DNA of 59,632 nucleotides from Zygnema cylindricum (GCA_037447655.1 JBBHKE010002426.1:1-59632); one strand, 5' to 3'. Positions 11,797 to 23,759 are shown, counted from the stretch's first letter. A program made the numbers and translations. The notes: a model not told the origin generated them from the letters alone.

Positions 11797-12568
11797 GGGT
11801 GCGTCTCCATGTACTTGAAACTTAAAGATTTTTTTTTGCTTTTTAATGCAGATCCGGCAGACCCGGATTTTAGATGTCCATATGTGTAACAACGAAACTG
11901 TTACTTAATGGTGTGACGATTGTATACAGTGACAATGCTCGTGACGACTGTTAATATCTATTATTAGTGATGACGCACGTTATTTTTTGTAACTGCTTGT
12001 GACGCCGCATGAGTTTTCGTGACATTGTAGACATACTGCCATCCAGCCTGTGCCCTTTCACATTTGAAGAAGAAGCACTTTGCCTTTGCGGCGCCTATCC
12101 ACTCGACGTGAAATGGCATCGGAATCTTGAGACCCCCGGCGAAATGAAATTTGTACCAGCCGCTAACGGACAAAACCAAACAAATTGTGTACTTTGTTTT
12201 GTCGTACCTGAACGCAAACGGACAAAACATAGTGGATCGTGCACTTTTTGTCGTCGCTTGAATTCTTTTGAAAGTTTTTGAAATTCTTTTACACGTGCGA
12301 ATACGTGTTCCTATTTGTTTCTCGAAAATACTTTGTTTTAAAACACATCTTCTTTGTATTCTAAAGAAAATTTTGAAGATGACGTTTTTTGGGTGGCCGT
12401 GGGTCGAAGAACACAACATGTAGGACATCCTTAATTCGATGATGACGCAAAATGTACCTCCCATTTTTTTATATTTTTTTGTACGGTTGAAACTTACGCG
12501 GTACGGCTCTAAGTTTTACACGAAAACGACAGAATATAACCCTTACTTAGGCACATGGAGACACACCC
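11797..12568. mobile_element. Harbinger-like MITE
   Basis: The ends GGGTGCGTCTCCATGT and ACATGGAGACACACCC are perfect complements over 16 bp. They are flanked by TTA at 11794-11796 and 12569-12571. At 772 bp it belongs to the same broad subfamily as 10741-11542. The 166-codon minus-strand frame (11964-12464) and its 90-codon plus-strand overlap both lie wholly inside the element. They match no transposase I recognise and are probably fortuitous. Confidence 0.7.
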
Positions 12569-12569
12569 T

Positions 12570-12860
12570 TACTATTGTGTCGGATTTGCGACGCTAATAA
12601 TGATGTCATATTCTTCCACGATATCAAAGAGTACAAAGTACAATAATGTTGGATTGTATGGACAGTACAAAATTTTCTTTTTTTTTGGTTTTTTAGTTGA
12701 CCGACCGTCACCGACTTTTTTTTTTTTTTCTGGTGAGTCAAACCGCCCGCAACCGCCCGGCCTCCAAAATTTGGCAACCGAATCCGTTCCGGATGCGGCG
12801 CTGGCGGTCAGTTAACGGTCGGTCACGGTTTCGGTTGACCGGTTGCGACCTCTGAGGCAC
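12570..12860. repeat. Dispersed repeat with ACCGACCG-rich core
   Basis: Near 12655-12850 lies a block with long T runs, repeated GACCGACCGT words and the phrase CAAAATTTGGCAACCGAATC. It recurs at 16575-16790 in the same orientation, followed in both places by a TTGCGACCTCTG phrase. No terminal repeats or coding potential were recognised. Confidence 0.45.
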
Positions 12861-13049
12861 GCTTTATGTGCTGTGCACTCCATGTGTCCGTTTATTTTGC
12901 GTCTAAGGAGTTCAGTTGAGGACACTTTTAGGAGTCTCAACAAAGCTGCGTGCACACCCTTGTACCTGGTAAGGCTATGCGCGATGGAGGGAGTACTGTG
13001 TGTTTCAACGCTGGGTAAGTCCAAATTTGTTTGCATGGGTCTGCGAAAA

Positions 13050-13410
13050 GAATGGGGGGGAAGGGAAGGGAGGGGGGGGGAGGGTGGGGAAGGGCGAGGG
13101 ATGGAGAGAGGATGGTAGGGAGGGAGGGAGGAAGGGAGGGAGAGAGGGAGGGAGGAGGGGGAAGGAGGAGGCGAGGGGAAGAAAGGGAAGGGAGGCTAAT
13201 TTTGTGTCGGAAGGGCCTTAGGAAAAATGGAGGTAGGTAAAGACGGAGAGAGAAGAGGGAGGCGGGGAGGAGAGGGGTGCCGAGGGAAGGAGAGGCGATG
13301 AAAAGGAGAGGGAGAAGGGAATGGGAGAAAGGGGTGGGGGGGGGGGGAAAGGAGGGTGGGGGGAAAGGGAGGGGGAGAGGGAGAGGGAGAGGGAGAGAGA
13401 GAGGGAAGGG
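13050..13410 (+). repeat. G-rich purine tract (GGGA)n-like
   Basis: About 360 bp is almost purely purine on the plus strand, with long runs of GGGA, GGAG and poly-G, including an uninterrupted run of about 11 G near 13336. Such strands can form G-quadruplex or triplex structures. Overlapping frames rich in Gly, Arg and Glu arise only because stop codons need a T. They should not be called genes. Confidence 0.75.
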
Positions 13411-14234
13411 GATCTATTTCGAAATTTTTAATAAATGGGTAGAGGATAGGAAGGCTAAGCAGTGGAACTATGCTGATATGTATTTTCCTTCTGAAAATAG
13501 GAAAAACATGTTGACTAGTTCAAGAGGAAAAATGCAGTTTTTCCCGAAAACGACAATTGCTTTTAGTTTAGTCTATTCTGTATCTAAAGGCGTGTCTGTG
13601 AATTCTCACGTTTTCATTTAATGTCTTTATTGTGATTTTTCTTTGAAATACTTTATTTTAAGATACTTTGAATGATATGGCTTAATCTGATCAAACGCCT
13701 AAGTTCGTTGAAAATTCTGTGTCATCTTCTTAGATTAATGCTTAAACCCTTACATTAATGTTTATTCTCTCGCAAATCTAATTTTTTCGCTACAATTTTC
13801 GAACGGTTTTTCTTTCGACTACGATACTATGTTATGCAAAAATGGTAAATTTTCAATTATGAATGATTAAAAAAAAAATCACATAGAAAATTAATTGACA
13901 AAAAACACATTGTGATGAGCAAAAAACACAAAAAATATTTTGGTATCAAATATAGAAATACAAAAATAACAACCTCGTTCTATTTTCGACTCTATTGTAC
14001 AAATTCTCACCCTCAAACTTAAAACTACACAAAAATCTATAAACCTAAATTTGGTATACGTACGACGCTTTGGTAATTTGATAAAAATAAGCACTCCGGT
14101 TTAAAAAAAAAAAAACAGAATAACACTAAAAAATTGTGAAATACAACAAAAATTTCAAAGGAAAAAAATACATGATAACTAACACTAATAAATTAACAAT
14201 AATTAGAACCCAAAACAAATTAAAAACTATGCAT
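13411..14234 (-). other. AT-rich 3' flank of the hAT copy
   Basis: The first part (about 13411-13700) is unassigned. From about 13738 to 13940 the sequence is related to 9847-10090, which lies downstream of the other hAT relic. It is therefore likely the 3' untranslated and subterminal part of the transposon, read on the minus strand. The 67-codon frame at 13891-14094 overlaps this shared non-coding part and is not supported. Confidence 0.4.
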
Positions 14235-15411
14235 TTAAAAGATCTCGGTTGGATCTAACACACAAAATATCACTAACAATTGAAGCAGCCAGTGAGCTCC
14301 TCTTTTTTGTTATCGTGTTCCCGGCATCCGAAAAATTGCATTCATACATGGAGTTAAAAACCGGAAGAGCTAGAATAGATATAGCAACACCGGCTAGAAT
14401 AAAAAATCATCCATCTTTCGCACGTACATTTTTTTTTCCGCCATTAAAGTATGTTAAAGTTTAATATTTCGTCGTTGGTTATTTTTTAACCAAAATAACG
14501 TTTCATTTCGTCGTTAACGAGCGTTTTTTTTGTCGGTGGTAATAAGAACCTCATTTTGATCATCGCTCTCACCAAAAATATTGTGGAAATCGTCTTTACT
14601 TTGCGATGTTTTTCGTTTTTTTGTGATACGTTGAGGACTACCGAAATCAATGTCATCACCGAGGTCGTTTGCGAGTTCTCGAAGTTTGACCCTTGCGCTT
14701 TCAATTTCGGTTTTAGATACCCCGATTATTTCAAGCTTTTGTTTTTGTCGGGGATCTAAGAGAGTCGCGACAATATGATACTCATGAAGGCCCCACTTCG
14801 GTAGCGCAAGATTCACAAAAAGTTGTTTAAACTTTTTGCAAGTTTAGGGAATCGGCGGGGCATTATTTTTCACCGTCATTGTAAGATGTTTTTCTGATCT
14901 TACAATGGTTATGGAGAGACGATAGTTCAAACGAAACCAAATGTAAAGTTGGTTCTTTGAAATTCTCCAATTTTAGGGTCGCTTCTTGGAACTTTTCCAA
15001 AAATCGTATAAGTTCGGTAAGGTGAGTCTTATCGATACAAGCAAAAAGTATCAATTAATTTTTTGCTTGAGCGATTGGTTTTATCTCATTGAATGCATCG
15101 TAAATACTATTAAGCATTCGGAGCAAAGAATTCTACCGCATTGTGTTTTCTTGTTTTAATGTGTTTTTCAAAAGATTTTGTAAATTACTCTGTTTGAAAA
15201 ATGTGACCAAAGATTTACACGCGTCAGTTATATAAATAAAATCAGGAACTTCCACATCATATTTGCCTTTTTTGGAAGTTCCGCTCTTATTCAAGATCGT
15301 TGTCACTATTGTTCCAACTTGGTAGTCCGCGCAAGGTATCCAAGTAAACATACTCGGTAGACCTTCTGTCGCACACATGTTAGAGCCACTATGAGTCACG
15401 ACAACGCTCAC
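14235..15411 (-). pseudogene. hAT-superfamily transposase, C-terminal two thirds, broken
   Basis: hAT transposases cut and paste DNA using an RNase-H-like fold and pair through a C-terminal hATC domain. Reading the minus strand from 15411 down, a first block (15411-15133) has THSGSNM and ends in a conserved-looking RxNSLLRML motif. The usual Trp codon of RWNS is replaced by TAG. A second block (15054-14863) has FLEKFQEATLKLE and a KEPTLHLV element typical of the family. A third (14816-14514) has the HxxATLLDPRQK signature. A fourth, near 14420-14240, has ILALP, FSDAGNTIT and KKRSSL, the hATC core. Several in-frame stops and shifts separate the blocks. The N-terminus is cut at about 15411 by unrelated MITE sequence. 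The assignment as a hAT relic is firm; activity is excluded. Confidence 0.8.
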
Positions 15412-15765
15412 ACAATAGTACGTTCACATAGTCGAAACGTGGTTGTTGGTCGAATATGTGCGAACGTGATATTTTACAACCCGCTTTTATCCCCTTTTGA
15501 GAGCGCATATTCTCATGCGTACGCAGTTACTAAAACTCATTAAATATACTTTTTCACTTAAAAAGGTACAATTTTGTAAGGTCTGATACCGTGATACGTA
15601 CTGTACACCACACTATTTAACCGACAACGTACTTTCGTTCTGTGAGGTACTTGGAACATAGACCTAAACGGCGTACAGAAAAAAAATAGAATAAGCTACG
15701 CTACTGGAGAATAATAAAAAAAAAGGGGGACGGAATTAGCGTACACTACACCGCGAATCGTTATT
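15412..15765. repeat. Inverted copy of the 3800-4145 repeat
   Basis: This block is the reverse complement, with divergence, of about 3800-4145. Both contain words for AACCACGTTTCGAC, the CATATTCGACCAACAAC region, and AGTTTTAGTAACTGCG. It abuts the truncated end of the hAT transposase relic, so it likely inserted there or marks the deletion junction. Confidence 0.45.
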
Positions 15766-16288
15766 AGTGTCAAAGTTTAAATAATGTTGAAGAAAATTTA
15801 CCATAATTGATGCTAATTAAGAATTTGATTTTTTTCAAAAAAAAGGTGTATTATAATTTCGGCGTTTATGCTAATTTGGGAACAACAAAAATGAATTATT
15901 CAATGTTCAATTATAGACATTAATATATGTATCTGTACAAAATATAAGAAATCGTACGCCGTCGCGCATTTAAAATATCCGTACATGCCATACTAATTTA
16001 CGTGTCAGACTAATCCCAATTTTTTTAGCGTACGTTCCTATGCGTGCGCCTCTGATTTAATTCATTTTTTGTAAATTTTCACTTGAAAAGGTACATCTAT
16101 GTACGGTTTGACATCGACCGTACACCACACCATTTGGATTTTATTGTACTTTCGGGCTTTACGCTATTTTGTATGGTTACCTTAATTAACGCCAAGGAAA
16201 AATTAAAATCATGTATCCTATTTGAAAAAAAAATCAAAACTTTAAGAACCCAAATTAGAGCTTTTGACACTAATAACGATTCGTGGTG
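15749..16288. mobile_element. TA-duplicating MITE (540 bp)
   Basis: The left end is CACCGCGAATCGTTATTAGTG at 15749 (first 20 bases diagnostic) and the right end its complement, ending CGTGGTG at 16288. TA lies on both sides, at 15747-15748 and 16289-16290. A related copy lies at 28236-28774 with its right end lost. The interior is AT-rich and repeats the GCTAATT word of the termini. No protein is encoded. Confidence 0.6.
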
Positions 16289-16310
16289 TACCCTAATAGC
16301 GATTGGCGGT

Positions 16311-16526
16311 GTACCGTGTCAGATTTGCAAGTCTTTGTCCCGTTCCCTAAGATTTGCGAAATGAATATTGTACTACCGTGTCAGATTTGCGACGCTTTAT
16401 CGCGTTCCCTAAGATTTGCGAAATGAATATTATACTACCGTGTCAGATTTGCGACGCTTTGTCGCGTTATTTATGATTTGCGAAATGAACAGCTAACTAC
16501 AGTACCGTGTCAGATTTGCGACGCTC
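16311..16526 (+). repeat. Tandem repeat, about 63-bp unit, 3.4 copies
   Basis: Each unit starts TACCGTGTCAGATTTGCGAC, continues through a GCGTTCCCTAAGATTTGCG core and ends around GAAATGAAT. Three full units and a partial fourth are present. Single, diverged units occur near 8785-8870, 11755 and 12585, so the array probably expanded from a dispersed repeat rather than being a centromere-type satellite. Confidence 0.65.
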
Positions 16527-16569
16527 ATATGATGTGACGTACTTCCACGATACCAATGAGTACAAATTA

Positions 16570-17627
16570 CAAGAATGTTGGATTATAGGGACAGTACAAA
16601 ATTTTCATTTTTTTTTGTTTTTTGGTTGACCGACCGTAACCGACCGTTTTTTTTTCCTGGTGAATCAACCGACCGTAACCGCCCGACCCCCAAAATTTGG
16701 CAACCGAATCCGTTCCAGATCCGGCGCGGGCGGTCGGTTAATGGTCGGTCACGGTTTCGGTTGACCGTTTGCGACCTCTGTCGAACGGTCAGAGGTACCG
16801 ATATATCGGTCCAAGACCAACAAATTCCATATCGGCGATAACTATAAAAATATATAGTACGCATATTATAATACCTTATTAAATACTGTATCATACTATT
16901 TACATTATATAGCGTGTCATGCCACGTGCATGATTCTGTTCCGTAACAATTAACTGAAAAATTATTACGGGAAACGCAGCATAAAAAACATTGGCCGGTT
17001 AACTGAACAAAAAAAATTTAGGTTGACGTACGGAATTTACAGACAAATTGGTGAACATGGAACGTAAAAAGGACGGCAGACACAACGTACAATGGACGCA
17101 AAATAATATTCTGCGCGCCGCCGGAATCGAACGGACAACTTGGAATGAAAAAGAATGAGCGGACGGCCAGCGTGAGCGCTGACATCCAGGAATGGCTCTT
17201 TTGGCAGCTTATGCCAAAAAAACTGACAAATTGACACGTGGTAGGTGTCGAGTGGATTCCAAGGAATAAAGGGACAAAGCAATGGCGTCGGATGTGAAAG
17301 GTACATCGTTTGTATTGGATCCGTACCAAAACCGTACAAACCTCATGGCGGCTACTGAACTTTTTGCGCGTCCAGGGAATAATACGTGCAGCTGAGTGTA
17401 CATGCCGTACATTTATATGTACGGCCCGTATATTTATCTGTACTATCCGTAGATTTATCGCCGATAGTAATCGTTATCGGTGTTATCGCTGATAAGTTCC
17501 CGATATTATAGGCTACTTATCGGCGATAAGACCGATAACGATATATCAATCCAATATATCGATTATCGAGAACCCGAAAAAAGGTCCATATTGGTTATCG
17601 GTAAATGCTTACCGATACACAACACTA
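16570..17627. mobile_element. Dispersed repeat joined to truncated hAT1 copy (inverted)
   Basis: The first 220 bp match 12570-12855. From about 16785 the sequence is the reverse of hAT1, ending in an intact TTACCGATACACAACACTA-type end at about 17627. The opposite terminus is missing. The interior carries a plus-strand counterpart of the minus-strand frame seen in the 6631 and 27341 copies, but here it is frameshifted. That argues against a functional product. Confidence 0.5.
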
Positions 17628-17854
17628 GTAAAATGTAAGGAAGTTGTAATGATAGATACGGGATTGTACGTAATGTACAAAAAAAAAACCCTAAAACGTA
17701 GAAAAACACATGGACACTGAACGTAAATGTACGAAGAATCTAATACAGTATACGGGAATGTACAACAATGTACCCTAAAAGCCCTAAAATCATAACCGTC
17801 AAATGTACATATATGTACGGACATTGTACCTAAATGTACTAAAAATAGACGATA

Positions 17855-18343
17855 CACCGTGAATCGCTATTAGCGTACATGACGCTAATTGGGGTACCCC
17901 TTTTTTTGGGGCAAATTCTCAAATAGAATAAAGTACGCTAAATGTTCTTGCACGTTATTTGAGGTACCCCGCTCAATACGGTTCATAACTGTAATTTAGT
18001 GCCCTTTTAAATAGTGTGGTGTACGGACTGTCAGATTTGTACTATTTCGTACATTTTTGAATTTAAAAGTACAGAAAATATAATAATATATAATTGCGTA
18101 AATAATTTCCGGCATACGCAGATGTCAAAAAAACGCGACGGCGTACGATTTGAACAATTTCGTACATCTACATGTTTTAGTGTGGACATATTATGTGCCG
18201 AAATTTTTTACAAAGCAGTTTACAAATTAGAGTACATGATAAATTAGTATCATGGTGTACCCGAAAAAACACAATTTACCGTGAAGTACGCTAATTGTTT
18301 CATTACGCTATATTTTTTATTACGCTAATAGCGATTCACGGTG
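17855..18343. mobile_element. TA-duplicating MITE with in-window empty site
   Basis: The ends CACCGTGAATCGCTATTAGCG and the complement CGCTAATAGCGATTCACGGTG form a perfect terminal repeat of about 22 bp (first 20 diagnostic). They are flanked by TA at 17853-17854 and 18344-18345. Copy B of the segment reads GATGATAGTTGTCC across this point, with a single TA at 30013-30014. The empty site proves the boundaries and the 2-bp duplication. Length is 489 bp, without coding capacity. Confidence 0.8.
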
Positions 18344-18393
18344 TAGTTGTCCTGAAATATACGTGAATGTACGACAATGTATCCTAAAACCTA

Positions 18394-19136
18394 CAGTGTT
18401 GGGAATCGAGGACCATTTTCCGATTTTCGATATGTATCAAATTTAATGTTCCCGATAATCCATATATTGCTTCGATATATCAAAAAGCAAAATATCGCGA
18501 TATATCGCAGATATATCGAGGCTTTTTAAAAAAAAAAAAAACTATTCTTGCTACATAATTTATGATGAATTTTTTAACTCTATTGTTTCCATATCCGGAA
18601 GCAGTTCAGTGTCATTATCTCTTTCACCTCCCATGTTGTCTCCCATCCCTTGGGAATCCATGGAGAAAACTAAAAATGTAACCTTAATACTAGTCGCTGG
18701 AAATGGATAAGCAGTAACGGCTACCAATCTGCAGGCAAATTAGTAGGTATTCCTGCCTAAAAGCTCGAAACGAACAGTCTGCATTTTTTTTTCTTATCAT
18801 ACTTTGACTAAATTATTGTCAACTTTCCGTATGTGAAGTTCTCTACATAATAAATAAGTAATTATATGAATTACAAAATTAGTACTTTTTTGTCGGTTAT
18901 ATTTTGTGGCGTCTACCTTTTAAGTCACGGAACGAAAATCACATTGTACGTGGCGAATCAGACAATTATTCTTTTCGTTATAATAACATATTATATAAAA
19001 TATTAAATTTAAAATTTATTATTTATTGCGATATATATCGCGATGATTTTGTTTGTCCCGGTACGATATATCGAAGAGTCTGCTCGATCGATTTTTCAAA
19101 ATTATCGCGATATGAATTTACCCGATACACAACATT
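18394..19136. mobile_element. hAT-like element (family hAT2)
   Basis: It begins CAGTGTTGGGAATCGAGG and ends in CCCGATACACAACATTA, an imperfect inverted pair. Near the termini are stacked CGATATATCG palindromes. The duplicate in copy B is 30062-30820. The flanking CTAAAACC and TTAAAAAC are consistent with a worn 8-bp duplication, which is clearer in copy B. The 105-codon frame at 18904-19221 runs out of the element and is not supported. Confidence 0.55.
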
Positions 19137-19402
19137 ATTAAAAACCTTAAAAAAATCCTTAAATAACCCCAAAAGTATTAATATATTCGGAATACGTAGA
19201 TGTAAAAAAATCCACAGGTAAATTGTCGGGTACGCATTTTAATATTATTAGTTTTTCAATATGTGAATTGAACAACTACTGAACAGTTGTTGCACGACAT
19301 TTCAACTGCTGAGCGTATAAACTCTTTAGAGTAACCTTCAATTGAGCTTTGTCGCAGTTTAAGATTATTTTGGGGAATTGATCATCGCAGTGACTATTTT
19401 GG

Positions 19403-20391
19403 AGTGTTGTGTATCAGTAAAGATTTGTCGATAACCGATATGGGCCTTTTATCAGGTTGCTGTTAATTGATACATTGGTACGATATATCGACATCGGTGT
19501 TATCGCCGATAAACAACCGATATTATCGGTTGTTTATCAGCGATAATACCAATATCGATAACTATCGGTGATAGGTGTACAGACCGTACAGATAAATGTA
19601 CGGCCATTACACTCAACTGTACGTGTTATTCCTCGGACGCACCGTTGACCCCTTTCCTCCCGATTTCGATAAAAAATCGCGATATTTCCTTGATTGTTTC
19701 TAATTTAAGGGGGTTTTACTTGTGTTCCACACTCCCATACCTTTCCATAATGTCCTTTTAACTGTTTTTTATTTGCAGTGTTAGTTACGCCCTCATATCA
19801 CTTCTATTATTTGTCTATATTGGTTTTACTTTGATGCATTTTCGTCCATTTTACAAATGATCCGCAATAAGGTCGGGCAATATAAATACGAAAGTTGAAA
19901 TCACAAAGATTATGAGCTGTTGTCGCAGATTCCATATACATTGATTCGGTAAATGGCATTAGGTAAGACATATTATGGTTGCAGTGTGACAGATTTAGTC
20001 GTCTACACAGTTCGTCTGTTCGTCTAATTTTCGAAAAGGTTTGATTTACAAATTTACAATGTAATTTATTTATTTTCGTTTCAGTACTTTAGTTTTAGAA
20101 CTATAAACTATTGTTTTAAATATGTCAACGTTTTGTGTTGCGCTGGTTGTAATAAATTTCAGTTAAACAAATACGTAACAGATTCTTATACGTGACATGC
20201 CATGCTATATAAAGTTAATAATATAATACAGTATGTTATAAAGTACTATTGTATGCTTACAATATTTTTTGAAGTTATCGCCGATATGGAATTTGTTGGT
20301 CTCGGACAGATATATCAGGACCTTTGACCGTTCGATAACCGATAACTATCAATATTTATCGCGATAATTTTTTTGCGGTTTCACAACACTA
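19403..20391. mobile_element. hAT1 element with 8-bp target duplication
   Basis: The element lies between two copies of TATTTTGG, at 19395-19402 and 20392-20399. It starts AGTGTTGTGTATCAG and ends CACAACACTA. A related, unoccupied sequence at about 22755-22780 reads ACTATTTTGGTTGCGC, with a single TATTTTGG at 22763-22770. An 8-bp duplication with these ends identifies the hAT superfamily. The terminal CGATAA/TATCGG palindromes match the other hAT1 copies; the middle is divergent and non-coding. Confidence 0.8.
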
Positions 20392-20399
20392 TATTTTGG

Positions 20400-20921
20400 T
20401 TGTGCGAAGGTACCTACGTCATCTTGTCAAAGATTGTACATTTAAATACACATTACACATTGGTACAAGTTACGTACCGCAGAGTTTATATTTAACCGTC
20501 AATCTGTTGAACAGCTTTGACTTGCATGATATAGTAACAACCGGTTAAAATTTGGCCGCGCTTAGTGAATGTTGACAGTCAAAAAAATCAACAATTCACA
20601 CGGTCGGCCAAGGTTAACAAAACATCGACAAATACTTGTAAATAAAAGTGTTGCCCTCATGGTAGTTTGGCATGTAAACGAAACTTTAGTCTCTAACTTT
20701 GTTTTTAACAAAGATTCTCAAAACAACTTTAAGAGCATTCCATGTAAAAAAATGAAATTGTTAATTTAAAAAGTGACGGATGTAGACGCGGGTGTAATTC
20801 GTGACGATTGTAGATGATTACAATACTCGCGAGAATTGATTGTGTTTACAAAATAGCGACGTTTGTAGGCGTCTTGCACTTGTGACATTGTAGATGTTTA
20901 GGTTATGTGACATTTTTACGT
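20400..20921. other. Spacer of copy A, empty site for the nested LTR stack
   Basis: No gene was found. The sequence CGAAACTTTAGTCTCTAAC at about 20680-20698 is the unoccupied form of the site at which E3 inserted in copy B; there ACTTT is duplicated on either side of 32422-52931. Just upstream are an AACCGGTTAA word and a GGCCAAGGTTAAC word that recur at 22900-22990, 32270-32360, 54060-54140 and, inverted, 56810-56900. Confidence 0.6.
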
Positions 20922-21980
20922 TGTAGAAATTAATGGTACATTTTTAGTATTTTCTAGGTCTAAATAGAAATATAGAAAGAAGCCGAGGCAGTCTACCTCT
21001 AACTTCTCTCTCCAACTCTCAAAATTGTCGCAGTCACTGAGAAATTGGAGAGGGGGCTAGAGCCATGGCTACCTAGGCTATCCAGAGGTTTACGGGAAAT
21101 TTATATTAGTTAGGGTTTATTTATTTAAAAGGATTGTGCCGGCGACAGGAATTTATCCTTGTACCTACCGGCCGCCATTCAGGGAGTAGCCGGTAGCCTT
21201 AGCCGTTAACTGTAGGAATAACATTACGTAATATGTAGTTTGATAATTATTTAAACATTAATACGTAGGATAAATCATTTAACTGTAACTGTTTACGGTA
21301 TACATAGATCCGGTAATGTATAAGTAGGGAATACGGTACATGCACGAAATCAATACCGCGCATTTATTTCGTAAGTGAAACGAATACCGCGCATGTATTT
21401 ATTACGACTACAAATAAATTCGATTCTAATCGAACGGCCGGAATTAGCGCCGAGATCGCGAAAGAAGATTTCGGCGGTTTGTGGCCATCGCCACATCGGA
21501 TGACGCCTGGCGAAATTACATTGGATCGTGGAATCTCCGGAGATTATGGCACCGAATCCGGATATGACATGTGTCGACATTTAGGCCATGTCGTACAATG
21601 CCCGTACATAAAGTACACCGGCAGCTGTACTTTTGCGTACGGAACTGTATTCTGATTGGTTCCGTACATCAGTAGTAGATAGAGTCTGTGAGAGAGATAG
21701 GACTTAGAAAAATTAGGAGATAGGACCCTCTCTCCCAGAGAACTTCTGTACAAAAGGTCAACTTTGACCCTCCATAACTTACTGCTCAGGGGAGCAAATT
21801 CAGAGATTCTTTTTGCTATCGACTCAGGGGAGTCTTGCCTTCACAGGGGTGCAGGTGGTCAAAGTTTTTTGTCTGCCAGGGTGGCAGTTATTTTTGCTGA
21901 AACACAAAGGGGTCAGGATTATCCTAGAGGCTTTTTGGAAGCTGTCCACTGTGAGGACTTATGGAGGTCTCAGAGTTTCA
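20922..21980 (+). mobile_element. Solo LTR, copia-type (LTR2 family)
   Basis: The 1059-bp unit starts TGTAGAAATTAATGG, ends GGTCTCAGAGTTTCA, and is flanked by TACGT at 20917-20921 and 21981-21985. The empty site in copy B reads CATTTTGACGTCACGC at about 53161-53176. It therefore arose by insertion and then LTR-LTR recombination. Its sequence is related to the interrupted solo LTR at 45676-52399 and, inverted, to 25873-27257 and the E3 LTRs. On the minus strand near 21200-21140 there is an A-box-like and B-box-like pair (GGATAAATTCC), a diverged tRNA-like segment. Confidence 0.8.
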
Positions 21981-21985
21981 TACGT

Positions 21986-23248
21986 CACGCTCAATTATGA
22001 AAGTGCCGACGACAGATTCTAAAACTTTCCGCCATGGTTTCCCGATTGTGTTTTTTACCCTTTTCTCACTCTACTTGCCATCAAAATACGCCCATAGGTA
22101 GTAAAAAGAAATCGTTTTTAGAGATCTTTCATTAGTACCATTATTGACGTTTTTCATTGGAAGAATTGTGAGATAGACCCGGTAGTGGGAGAGGGAGAGA
22201 GAAAGAGAGGCGGTTTCACGGACTTCGCTTTTGCAAAATGACGTCCGTTGGTCGAGACCCCTTCCACGACCCCTACAGGGAAAAAATCGCATGGGAAAAA
22301 TTCATGCACAGGCTGGAAACGTGCTGTGATTTTTTTTCATTGTACTCCTCGTGCAAAAATTGTTAAAACTTCCGACACGTGCAACATCATCTGCCTTTTT
22401 GCTCACCCCATGCAACTATTTTTGAAATCACCTCGCGAGGTGATTTTATAAAAAGTTTGAAGATGAGCTAGAAGGACGGGAAAGTGGGTCGAAACACGCT
22501 AGATAACAAACAGCATCGCGCTAGACGAGAACTCTGGTACATATAAAGATTCAAGGTAACGCAACTTGTACGGTGGTAATTTCATATTTTTGTAAACCTG
22601 CTTATTTCTCGTTTTTTTACAAGTTATGGAGGAAAATGACAAAAAAATAACTGTAACTTTAGCACATGCGAAAGTACCCTCAGTCACTTTCTCACTTTAC
22701 GTGAACTCCATTTTGAAAGCGGGAATTGATCATGGCAGTGACTATTTTTGTTGGGCAGTGACTATTTTGGTTGCGCAGAATCACTTACGTCACCTTGTCA
22801 ACGATTATATATTTTAAGTACACATTGGTACAAGAAAAGTACTGTTGAGTTTAAATTTGAGGGCAATTAGTTGAAGAGCTTTGACTTTCAAAATATTGTT
22901 ACAACCGGTTAAAGATTTGTCGCGCTTGCGACCATCGACCATCATAATTAAATCAACAATTCACACGGCCGGCCACGGTTTACGATGACAAAATTGCGGC
23001 AACCACATGTAAATAAAAGTGTAAATAAAAGTGTTGGTTACAGTCACTTTCTCACTTTACGCGAGCTCCGCAATTAGAGCACATGTTGGCTTTTAAAGCC
23101 GCAAAATTGAGATTTTATCGTGAATCGTTACATTGAACTAAGACGCAAATTGAAGAACAACGCGAAATGAAACCTCTCAAAACTAAAGTACTAAAAAATT
23201 TGTACGGATAAAATATATCGCACGAAACGAATTAAACTCTGTACACTA
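21986..23248. other. Spacer of copy A with palindrome, no genes
   Basis: This holds a perfect 22-bp palindrome of the form AAATCACCTCGCGAGGTGAT at 22425-22446, repeated at 53612-53633 in copy B. It also holds the empty hAT site near 22763 and the CGGTTGTAACAAT/AACCGGTT repeat. From about 23040 onward a GGCTTTTAAAGCC palindrome and the phrase AAAATTGAGATTTTATCGTG begin an inverted pair with about 23850-23880. Frames up to 78 codons have no support as genes. Confidence 0.5.
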
Positions 23249-23759
23249 GACCCGAATCGTAATTAGAGTTATGTACGCTAATTCCGTCCACCCATATTTT
23301 GGCTCTATCATTATAAATAGAGTACATTTTTATAAATTATTATTTACGTTATTTAAGGTATTTTTTAAATGAGCGTTAATAACTCTAATACAGTGTCGTT
23401 TTAAATAGTGTGACGTACGATCGGTGTCTGAGCATGAAAATTGTATTTTATTAAGTAAGAAATTACAAATAATGACTAAATACAGGTCGTTATCATGTAA
23501 CTGCGTTTTAACAAACCGCGTACTGCAAACGTCATAATGACGTGAAACTGTACGGTTTGTCAATTTTTTTACGTGAACCTACCTAATTTACAGTAGATAT
23601 ATTCAGCTCCCAAATTTACGCCCAAATTAGAGTCATTGATAAATTAGAGTTTTTTTTTTCTTAAAGGGTTGATAACCCAAAATAGAGTGAATAATTCTAA
23701 TTAATTGTTTTGGTTTTTTTACTCTAATTATTTGTCTACTCTAATTACGATTCGCGGTG
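23249..23759. mobile_element. TA-type MITE, diverged copy
   Basis: The left end is GACCCGAATCGTAATTAGAG and the right end is the complement, CTCTAATTACGATTCGCGGTG (first 20 diagnostic). TA is at 23247-23248 and 23760-23761. It has a counterpart in copy B at 54396-54905. The interior contains several CTCTAATT words. It is a subfamily in which the TAGCGAT core of other members reads TTACGAT. Confidence 0.55.

Noticed and set aside
11964-12464. 166-codon minus-strand frame as a gene
   Set aside because: It lies wholly inside a MITE with clear ends, has no domain, and no related frame is kept in the sister element.
13000-13430. Gly/Arg/Glu-rich frames of 69-114 codons
   Set aside because: They lie in a purine-only tract where stop codons, which need T, cannot occur. 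Several frames are open at once, so coding is not indicated.
16311-16526. CRISPR array
   Set aside because: The units are contiguous tandem repeats without unique spacers, in a eukaryotic transposon setting.
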